The position numbers and the translations under genes are program-made. The notes beneath the pieces are model-generated. The model was given only the letters and a program-made list of their open reading frames with translations, ran no database searches and had not been told where the DNA came from. Positions 1 to 8,531 of a stretch of DNA of 64,000 bases are shown here, piece by piece. The first letter of the stretch is position 1. Every line of letters starts with the position of its first letter. Where the stretch lies: contig CM030936.1 of the NCBI GenBank assembly GCA_018136815.1, forward strand, positions 2,693,079-2,757,078, given 5' to 3'. The stretch comes from Isochrysis galbana (Eukaryota > Haptophyta > Isochrysidales > Isochrysidaceae).

Positions 1-3000
1 TCGTTGCAATGGGAATGCGTGCTGAACACCACATCACGACGAGTATTGCACTACATGCATATTGATTTGTTCTCGCCAGGGATGGGCCTCAACCTACTTT
101 TATACGTGGGGGTCAATTTGGGCCTCGCGCCCCCCTTATTCCATCGCGGACACCCCCCGGGGTGGTAGGGCGGTCAAACATTGATTTATAATAGTAACTA
201 CTAGCGCATGCGGGGGGGGGGCTGCATTTTTTGACCGTTCTCCGAAGCCCAAGAAAAACCTCCTGGGGGGCTTACCTACCGCCATTGAAAATGCCGAGGA
301 AAATGGTGTAATTTACCGCCTTGGTATGCAAATTCGGGCTAGGACAGGTAGGCGCCTCTTGAGTCGGCGAAGGATGCATGTGGTGCCTTTTTCGCACTGG
401 AGCGACGATATCCCCCCGTCCTACGTCCTACTCGCGCGTTGAGAGAGGAGCGGGAAAAAAAATCTGAAGATTCTGGGCTACACACCTACTATACTAGGGC
501 GCTTCCCTATCTACATTGACATCGCCCTTCTCTTCCCTTTCCTCCACCTCCTCCCCTTCCCCCCGTCATTCCTTTGTCGTCGGTATCCGGGGTGCGGCTC
601 CGGTGCACTACCGTGAGCCCGGTTCAGAGTGCGGGTTCCGGGCAGGCCCGTTGCTGTTTTGGTTTGGTCTCTCGTTCAATGGGGTCCGGGCTGTTTCGAA
701 TCTCTCGCACTTGTTGGCTAGCGTAGTGATTCCATGGCGGCCCATCTGGTCGTCGAAGCCGACGGCTTGGCGCAAGCAAAACACATCACTCTCAGCACTC
801 TCATGAAGGCGGTCGAAAAGGTAGGCCTCACTTTCCTCAAAGGCAATCGCGAACGCATGAAGCTCGAAGGCGGCTCGGGCACGTTCGTGTCCAAGGCGGC
901 CTACTCCACCCGCTGGCATCCATACGTCTCGGCGGGCCAAGGATCCTTCCTGGAGGGGAGCTTCCCCCGCAAGCTCCTAGTTACGTGAACAACAACACGA
1001 TCCACGATCCCAATAAATTATGGCATCAAGGTCGTCCTGGCGCGGTCGCTTCGGCGACAGCGGCGTGTCCATGAAGCCCTCGTCCATTGCGGCGAGGGCA
1101 GCGGCAGCGAGGGCGGGCGGCGGCGCGCACTCCATGACCCTATCGTTTTAACGATAGTTGACTATAAAATATCTAGAGACCACAACAGGCCCCTCATTCT
1201 TTTCCTCAGACAGTGATGCAAGGCATTTCACCGCTATCTCAGCAGCAGAAGCGCTTCGTTCGCTACGATGGCGGGTGGCGGGCATGTAGGCTGTACGATA
1301 GATGATACTTGGTTGGCGCGTTAGCGGTTAGCTTTAGCTTAGCCCGGTCACTCACTCATTTTAACCACTATTTCCCACCTCCCCTGGGTGTCCAAGGATT
1401 CCGCAAGGTCCCCCCCGACCTGCCCCGGCAACTCCCTCCCCCCTCCGAACGACCCCCTCCCGCCCCACGAAGGGCAATGGCGTCGGTGAGTGACTCCCCT
1501 CCCTTCCCCCGCGCGTGGCGGTCTATTTTGGGAGATTCGGGCATTCGGGCGGGCGCTCACGGGAGGGAATCGGAGTAGTGAATGTAGGGCGCATCACTAT
1601 TAGAAACGCGGAGCTTCCGCGACGTCCGATCGCCCGCGATCGGCCGAAGAATGGCCTGGAGGTGGTGGCCATGCAGAGCCTAGAGCTCCCGCGAGCAGGG
1701 TGGGGGGTCAAGGGTAGGTCGCACGCTGGTGCTCAAGGGTCGCACACACTCGTATTGACCCATCCTGGCCCCTCGCACCGCAGGAATGCCTCGATTCGAT
1801 CCGGCCCGACGCCCAGGGCCACGACCCGATTGACGTCGAGAAGCGCTCGCTCGGACGCCTGGAGGTACGTAGACTTAACGTTGATGTCGTCCCACTCACG
1901 GCGAACTTTAACGCGATGCGCGCGAGCGGCCGTGGCGATTGGCGTGACTGCTAGGGCGGCACTTCTTGATATGATGCCTGGCGAGCCATTCTGTCCAAGT
2001 GGTAGAACGTGAAAGCGCCGGCAGCGCGCCCGGTCGTGTTCGAAAGTTGGGCACTCCGGCTCGTTCGGCCGGGTAACGTTGGCGTTGTTGTCGGCCCACA
2101 CACGGCCAATTTTCGACGCGATGTGGGGCGATTGGCGTGAGTGCTAGGGCGGCATTGCTTGATATGGTTCCAAGCCTGGTAGACCTAGTGAGCTGGCGAC
2201 AGAAATTTCCCCGTCTTACTATATCTGTGCCTTGCATGAACGGCCTCACTAGAAATATACCGGAGGGGGGCCCGACTGTATTTCGCGCACCGTCTTCGAA
2301 GGCCTGAAATTCGGTATTTTTCGAAAATTTCGCCGGACAACCCCCACTTTTTTTGCTGATCCATCCTACCGGAACCTATAGGGAGCTTATTTAGCCCGTC
2401 ATTCACCCATTGCAGCTGGTGCCCTCCGCACCCCCAAAGTGAGTGACCGGGCTAGTTAGCTCTTAGTGCCTGCGCCGCTGTGCACCACCACTTGACTGCC
2501 GCCCGCAACGGCCAAGCCCGAGCCTCGCGTTACCCGGCGGGCGCCGCCGCGCGACAATGTGCCTCCACACGATGCGCCGAGTGGACACACGGCGTGAAAC
2601 CTATCAGGGGCATCACCTGTAGTGTGCGTGTGTGTTTGGGGAGGCGGGGGTATTAGTGGTCAATGTAGCCGCAAGAGGTGTAGTACGGCTCCGCATACCG
2701 GTTTCTGAAGCACAGAATTCGTCTCCAAAGCGTCGCAGCACTAGATTTTTTCCCCGCAACGAATCACTGGTCGATAAACGTAGGAAGGGAGTCCATAAAC
2801 AAATTCGCTCGTCGTCGCGTTAAGATTCTCTACAAATTCGCGGTCTTTCAGCCTCCGCCAAGCCCACCTAGCTGCGTAGACGACTGGTCTCACGCAAACA
2901 TGATCTCCAAGGCATGTATCTCTCTTCAGCCTAAATAAGTCGTTCATTGCCTCGCGCCGTATCAGATTTCACATGACACTTGAAGAATTGTATGCACACT

Positions 3001-3042
3001 GAAGCTCGGCCAAGGCGGCGCGTGCCGAAACATTGAGAATAT
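1..3042. other. Repeat-rich stretch without a recognised gene
   Basis: I see no coding region I can name here. Positions 166-335 hold a copy of a dispersed repeat that starts GGGCGGTCAAACA and continues past GCATTTTTTGACC. An inverted copy of the same stretch lies at about 41470-41625. Positions 1874-1973 and 2067-2166 are a diverged tandem pair with a period of 193 bp. Positions 2257-2335 share the motif TATTTTTCGAAAATTT and the adjoining GGCCTGAAAT with 61525-61595. Short open frames at 516-988 match nothing I know and are probably chance or old transposon debris. Confidence 0.5.
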
Positions 3043-3735
3043 TCATTCTATCGTGTGATAGCCTCCAAGGGCGACATCGGCGCCCTTTTCCCTTACGTAG
3101 GTCTTGAGCGATTCCTTCGCTGTTGGCTCTTGCGATGGAAGATGAGCTGAGAAGGCATGCTGGAAGTTGCCATGAATGACAAGATCTTTGATTGCTTCCG
3201 CCCCTCCAAGACATGCGTTATCAATGAAGACCAGAGGAAATGTCTTACAACCGGCGATATCCCACAGCAGCCCGCGCAGAAGATCATTCCTACCGTCCGC
3301 GCCATTAATCCCAACAAAGTCCACCTTTTGAGCCTCAAGCTGCATTCTTATTCGCTTCCAGTCATTTGAATGGATCTCGTTCTGGGTGACAGCTCGAGGT
3401 TCAGGCGCACGGAACCATGAGCCAGGCGACGCCCTGTGCCAGGCTTCAAACTCCTCTCGCTTAAGTGGTGGGAGCCCAGCTGAGTGTCGATTGAGATTGA
3501 ACTTTTGGTGCTCAGAGCGCAAATCGAATTCATTTGTCGCCGTTTTCCTGGCCGTTGGCTCGTAGTACAGAACGATCACCTTGCCAGCATACGCATCTAG
3601 CAGATCTCGACGTTGATAGAGCTCGGTGGGTGCGACCGAACGCCGGACACAAACAGAGCGCTGGTAGAGCACTCTCTTGTCGCCGCGGTATCCTACTGTG
3701 ATTGTGTCCGATGCGCTGCGCCTCGTCGTGCTCAT
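3043..3735 (-). CDS. Glutaredoxin-like (thioredoxin-fold) protein
   Basis: About 230 residues starting at MSTTRRSASD; the frame stays open further upstream, so the start is uncertain. The last third reads like a glutaredoxin: a strand-rich segment KVDFVGING, an Arg-containing helix, then FPLVFIDNACLGGAEAIKDL, where the (F/V)P-x-VFI...GG pattern matches the glutathione-binding cis-Pro loop and following GG turn. No CxxC or CxxS redox site is visible before it, so it may be a non-catalytic relative, or the active-site exon lies upstream. Residues 1-130 are polar and unrecognised. It is transcribed away from the sterol desaturase gene. A (TG)n run at 3822-3842 and a retroelement 3' tail at 3893-4112 sit just upstream. 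The family call is moderate; the exact function is unknown. Confidence 0.55.
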   Translation of the reverse strand: MSTTRRSASDTITVGYRGDKRVLYQRSVCVRRSVAPTELYQRRDLLDAYAGKVIVLYYEPTARKTATNEFDLRSEHQKFNLNRHSAGLPPLKREEFEAWHRASPGSWFRAPEPRAVTQNEIHSNDWKRIRMQLEAQKVDFVGINGADGRNDLLRGLLWDIAGCKTFPLVFIDNACLGGAEAIKDLVIHGNFQHAFSAHLPSQEPTAKESLKTYVREKGADVALGGYHTIE

Positions 3736-3892
3736 CCACCCAGCTAAGGCAGTTGGCGGAAGGCCCGGTGGACTCGCTCGCAGCTTTGAGACGCGGCCGT
3801 CGTTTCCGTTTCCCCAACAATCTGTGTGTGTGTGTGTGTGTACTCTTATATCCTCCCGTACATCTGACACAAAGTGAGAACACGCAACAGCC

Positions 3893-4112
3893 GGTAGCCC
3901 GATGGCGCTAGAGGAAGGAGTGTGGAGTGTGACAGGCCATCGAGTATCGGTACACACCGTCTGCCACTGGAAACCTCCTACACCCTGCCCCTAGGTAGAG
4001 CACGAGGGGGCAAGCCGCAAGGCAGGTGGAGGGGGGATAAGGGATAAGGGAAGCGGGCGTGGCTGCATAGGGTGCTGTGCAGGGTCGCGCGCGCGGCGAG
4101 ATTATTAGAAAG
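3893..4112 (+). mobile_element. Solitary LINE 3' tail
   Basis: This 220-bp stretch matches the 3' untranslated tails of the two LINE-like elements ending at 10568 and 32867. All share a GGTAGCCCGATGG-type start (weak in the 32867 copy), GAGCCCCTA-type and GCCGCAAGGC motifs, a GCGCGCGGCGAGA block and a T run after TATTA. No LINE coding sequence precedes it. It is joined directly to an oppositely oriented hairpin-head fragment (4113-4405). It is probably a severely 5'-truncated copy or a SINE that borrowed the LINE tail. Confidence 0.7.
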
Positions 4113-4405
4113 TTTTTTCCCTCCCTCGCTAGCGCTCCTGAACCTCATGCGCCCCCACTCTGCACCTGTCTCCTGTCTCCCTGTCGACCAGGGGGAGAGG
4201 AGGGGTTGGAGCGATGGGCTGGCCACGACAGGCCAGGACGCGCGAGCGCGAGGCAGGCGAGCGTGCCAGGGAGAGAGTGGGCCAGCATGGCAGTCTGCTC
4301 CTGGCTCCTGGCAAGCCATCAGGCATGCCAGGAGCATGGGTGGTTCCTCTCCCATGGCAGGGGAAGAGTGGAGAGAGGGGGGGGTGCTAACTAAGTGTAA
4401 ACTTA
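4113..4405 (-). mobile_element. Hairpin-head retroelement, 5' fragment
   Basis: Read on the minus strand this begins with AACTAAGT-TTAC-ACTTAGTT, a perfect 8-bp hairpin. It continues with the CTCCTGGCA...TGCCAGGAG stem and the conserved body seen at 56750 and 58909. It ends abruptly against the T-rich end of the LINE tail at 3893-4112, so the 3' half is missing. Confidence 0.75.
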
Positions 4406-4871
4406 GTTCGACCTCACCCACACACAAATACGCATTCATTGCGACAGCAGCTCCCATAGATACTCCCGCCCACCACAGCAAGATCACAAGACCCTCCAGG
4501 GAGAGGTGCAACAGCTCATGCCAACAGCGACCCACATCCAAGGTGCCTCCACCCATCTCTCTCACAGAAGCCCCCCACGACATCCCCCATCCCCCTCTGA
4601 TCAAGAAAGCCTCGAATCAGAATCAGACGCGACCTACGACAACAAGCAACAAGAAAATTCCTGGAGTTCCTCCCTGTCCGCCCTTTCCCTCAGTGAGCAA
4701 GGTAGGTAGGTGGCCCTTGCGGAGCCAGCCTCGCTAGTAAGGCTTGCGCCTCGAGAGGGAGAAGGACAGGTAGAGCGAGGGCGAGAGCGAGAGTGAGAGC
4801 GTGAGAGAGACAGAGAGACAGAGGGTGAAGGGGGAGGGAGGTGGGGGGAGGAGGAGTGCGGAGAGGAAGGG

Positions 4872-5714
4872 ATGCGAGTGCTGCTGCTTCTTCCGCCCAC
4901 CATCGTCGCTGCAGCTCTCCACTCAGTACGCAGCGGTGCTGTCGAGGAGGGCGGCGCTCGCTGCCCTGGCGAGCGGTGGGGAAGCTGGCCCAGCCCGGTC
5001 GGCTTAACGCTGGGCATTCTGTGTGCTTTTGTTGGGCAAGTACTTGCCATGCTTTATCAGTACGCCAGGTTCCGATGGGCAACCAATGCGACGCGTATCC
5101 AGCCGACACCACGACCCTATGCCTTTAGCGAGGCTGTGGCAACGCATGTCAGGCAGCCTGGCGGCGTACTCATGCTCGTCTTCTACCTCTCTGCCTACTG
5201 GATGTTCGACCTCATGCCGTGCTCCTATTATAGCTTCGAGGGTGGCGTCCGTCCTCACATCGTTGCTGCGCAGATCGCCATCCAAGACCTGCTGCAATAC
5301 ATCATGCACTGGCTCGAGCACAAGGCGTCGCCAGAATTCTACAAGTTGAGCCATAAGCCTCACCACCGCTTCACTAATCCTCGCTGGGCGGATGCTTTCA
5401 ATGGCTCTGTTGGGGACACGTTCACAATGATTCTTATCCCGCTCTTCATCACCGCGCAGCTCATCCACGCCAATGTGTGGGAATATATGACATTCGGCGC
5501 AAGCTGGTCTGCATGGCTCGTGCTCATTCACTCGGAGACGGCACATCCATGGGACCCTCTTTTCAAGGTGCTAGGATTGGGCACAGCGGCGGACCACCAT
5601 GTGCATCACAAGACGTTCGTTTACAACTATGGTCATGTCATCATGTGGTGGGACAAGATCTTCGGTACCTACAAAGACCCATCATCTGTCAAGCAGTTCA
5701 ATCCTGGATTATAA
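4872..5714 (+). CDS. Sterol desaturase / fatty acid hydroxylase superfamily
   Basis: A 280-residue membrane di-iron oxygenase of the ERG3/ERG25/fatty-acid-hydroxylase superfamily. The histidine clusters are all present and in order: HWLEH near residue 145, HKPHH near 163 and HHVHH near 240, which ligate the two irons on the cytosolic face of the ER. Hydrophobic segments lie at about 45-65, 98-115 and 180-215. The C-terminus (MWWDKIFGTYKDP) is the usual end of the family. The N-terminal 35 residues are Ala/Gly-rich and unconserved; a further 5' exon is possible. The substrate (sterol, sphingolipid or alkane) cannot be decided. The gene is divergent from the glutaredoxin-like gene, with retroelement fragments in the shared upstream region. 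Confidence 0.88.
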   Translation: MRVLLLLPPTIVAAALHSVRSGAVEEGGARCPGERWGSWPSPVGLTLGILCAFVGQVLAMLYQYARFRWATNATRIQPTPRPYAFSEAVATHVRQPGGVLMLVFYLSAYWMFDLMPCSYYSFEGGVRPHIVAAQIAIQDLLQYIMHWLEHKASPEFYKLSHKPHHRFTNPRWADAFNGSVGDTFTMILIPLFITAQLIHANVWEYMTFGASWSAWLVLIHSETAHPWDPLFKVLGLGTAADHHVHHKTFVYNYGHVIMWWDKIFGTYKDPSSVKQFNPGL

Positions 5715-6207
5715 ATCCTGAATCGTCAGGTAGCATGGACAGACCTAGGATGGAGCTCGGACCATGTCTTTGATTCATTCGCACTATCACGCGGCTCCCT
5801 GCTCTTCGATGTGCCCAATTGTATGCAACCTCACATGGAAGTGAGGACCATTGCTGGTTGGCTCCAAAAGCATCGTACTACAACTTTTTGTGCTCCTGGG
5901 GAGGGTGTCTGGGGATGGTAACTAGTAGCACGTGCCACAACTAACCGCCATCGCATACTGTCACATGCTTCTAGCTTCAAGTGGGGTTGCGTGAAGGGCG
6001 CCTAGGTCCCAGGTAGGGGTGCAGAGGAGACATCAGCGCTTGCGTGACAAAAACTTTTACGTTCTTGCCTCGCACATAGCCCTGGGACTCTACTCAATAG
6101 TAAAACATCGAATAAAAAACCTTTTAACATTCTCACCGCACACGCGACCGTGGACCCACTACTTTCTTTGAGGTGAATATACACTCGGCAACAAGACACA
6201 GCTGACA
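5715..6207. other. Intergenic, no gene seen
   Basis: This holds the 3' flank of the desaturase gene. I see no coding frame or RNA gene. It ends where the long terminal repeat-like block starting TGTCGCATTCAT begins. Confidence 0.5.
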
Positions 6208-6707
6208 TGTCGCATTCATGCCCTAGATGATGCGTGATGCGATTTCCAGCAGGCTCTAATCTCTAATCTCCAGGTCCTTCGCCGTGCGGCCACACGGTGA
6301 AGCTCAGGCGCTTCTAGGTTGGTAGGGCTCGTCCCTAGCGACCTAGAATTCGGGTTCTCGTTTCGTTCCTTCTAGCCTGTTTGTCAGGTCTAGATTCCAG
6401 GCATTCCCTTCTTTCGGGTAATCTTGATCTTGACCCAAAGGAGCCAGGTCGCATGTCGCTTGCTGTGCGCTTGTCTCAGGCTCTTAGGGCACCTTGTGAA
6501 GGCTTGTTTAGCTTCTTGCAAGCTTGTCGATCCTCGTTGGGCTCCGGTTCTCTCTAGGGGCTTGAACGTTTGTTGTCGTCCAAGCCCAGGGCTGCTTTTC
6601 ATAGGTTCTGCCTGGCCTGGTTAGGGTTTCGTTGTCTTCCCGCGTTGGGCCGTTGGGCGTTCGCGTTGGCGTGCGGAAATTTCCTCTCACATTCTCTAGG
6701 TCTGCTC
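6208..6707 (+). repeat. Ty3-type LTR-like repeat, copy 1
   Basis: It starts with TGTCGCATTCAT. Partial copies recur at 40214-40510 (+) and 56222-57734 (-, interrupted by a younger retroelement). A CGTGCGGCCACACGGTGAAG block and the GGAAATTTCCTCTCACATTC block are shared between copies. It lies directly upstream of a leader and proline-rich gag-like frame, as a 5' LTR would. The LTR end and primer binding site were not fixed. Confidence 0.6.
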
Positions 6708-6763
6708 CAACTAAGTTTATACTTGGTTCGCCCATGGGGGGGCACGAGCCCCCCTCTCTCTCC
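6708..6763 (+). mobile_element. Hairpin-head fragment, head only
   Basis: This 56-bp piece carries only the first two hairpins of the family: CAACTAAG...CTTGG, then GGGGGGC-ACGA-GCCCCCC. It breaks off at CTCTCTCTCC. It sits between the LTR-like block and the gag leader. Loss of the 3' part is opposite to the usual 5' truncation of retroelements. Confidence 0.7.
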
Positions 6764-6969
6764 ATTCCTTGGGGTTGGAGAGTGTTGACGTGAGTGTAGG
6801 GTCATCTCGTCGGTCCATCGGCCCCGAACCGTCTGTCGTCTGTCGTTCTTCGTTCGTCGCTCTCGTTCTCGTTCTCGTTCCCGTTCTCGTCCCTCGTTCT
6901 CAACACTACCTCAATACCAAACCTCACCAATCCCTCAGCCTCAGCCTATCCATCCCGACCCTCCCAGCC

Positions 6970-8466
6970 ATGTCCGCTCCGTCGTCGCGCTCGCCCTCGC
7001 CCAAGCCCGTCCTCCCGCCTTTCTCTGCTGAGGAGGTGGTCCAGCCTGTCATTGGCCACCCCCCAACTTCCGCCGCGCCTCTCGCCGCTTCCCTTCCGTC
7101 CCCTCTGTTCCCATCTGAGGCAGTGGTAACCTCGGATCCGTCAGGTGAAGAATCTAAGTCGAAGCGTCCCGCGCCGGGCCCGCCAAAGGGGCCCAAGGCC
7201 CCTCCTCCTGCAGAAGCGGGCCTCCTGCCCGCTCTGCCCACCACCACTCCCGAAGACCGCGCCTCCTCAGAGGCCGAGCTCGCGGCTACCACCGTCTTTC
7301 ACTTTGACCCATTCGAGGCCGGCGCCGCGCCTCCATCACCACCCCCATCGCCCTCCGATGCTGTGGAGAGCGGGCATGAGCCCGCTCTCACTGAAATCTG
7401 AAATCTGCATCTGCATGGAAGAGGCTATTGAGGCATATCCCCCACCCTCGGAGGCGGATGAGGCCGTCCCACCGTTGCCATCGGACTCGGAGGGGGTCTA
7501 CGAGCCCTACCGAGCCACCCTCGATCGTGTCGCCGCGGTCCCGACCGCCCCACGCCCCACGCCCTCGCGTCCTGGCAGAAGATGCGCCCGGAATCACAAT
7601 TCCCAACCCTCACCGCCATTTCGCACCGGGCCACTCTGCGTTGCTGCCGTTGATCTCGTCGATCCCCTCGCGAGCCGCCTGACTCTTAGTCAGGCAACCG
7701 CGCCTTTTCTCGCCGCTGCGGTGGACGTCGCCGCCGGCGAACCGCAATCCGACTCCCAGTTGACAAGCTCCAGTGCCAGTGCGTCGGACACGCACTCGCA
7801 CTCGAGTGCGGAGGCTCCGTTGCCGCCTCTCGACCCCGATCTTGAGCCGCCGCCCAGGCTGGACTTCTCCAAAGATCCTATCCCTCCTCCCCCGTCGACG
7901 ACGGTGGCGGTGGAGCCGCTTTTCGCCGCTCCCACCGCTCAGCCCACCGCCTCGAAGAATTTCGCTCTCTACACCCAGGAGCCGGTGACTGTTCCGGCCA
8001 AGTCGAAGGGCACCTTCGCTGTGCGCATTCCTCTCGAGCTGCGTGAGTCGCACCCGGACTCCGCCGTGCTCGTCGATCGCCTACCGTCTCGTGACGGCCT
8101 TGACTCTCCCCCCTCGTAGCTACGAGTGTCGAGACTCCTAGCGACGAAGGGGAGGTCCTAGCCTCTCGCCCGGTCACGCTACCCGCTTACTCTCCGGTAG
8201 CTTCAGCTCATGTGGAGTACGTTCTACACGAGGCTAACCGCTCTCTTACTACCGACGACAACGACCCCGAGTCCTTGCTTACCGACGCGCAGCGCACGCT
8301 ACTCGACTCGATCCCACTCGACCCCGACGACCAGCTTAAGCCGGAGCAAAAGGCGCGCGTGCGCCGCCTGCTGTCTCGTCACATCGACGCGTTCGCTCTC
8401 GACCCCAAGAACGCCCTTCCAAGCCGCAACGCCAGGCTACGCACTGCGCAACGCCGCAAAATATAG
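6970..8466 (+). pseudogene. Ty3/gypsy gag-pol remnant
   Basis: A leader rich in TCGTTCTC repeats leads into MSAPSSRSPSPKP, a Pro/Ser-rich gag-like frame. A shifted frame follows, including a protease-to-RT linker (QEPVTVPAKSKGTFAVRIP), which is the usual Ty3 region before reverse transcriptase. After a TAG near 8117 the reading continues in another frame to 8466 with LKPEQKARVRRLLSRHIDAF, the start of the RT region. Reverse transcriptase itself is missing. A related gag start lies on the minus strand at 25761-26180, and an RT piece lies at 55740-56118. The frame changes mark this as a decayed copy. Confidence 0.7.
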
Positions 8467-8531
8467 CGCGCTGCGCGCGAGAACGCGCGAACGGACAGCA
8501 AACAACAGCTCACCAACTCACATACTCACAT

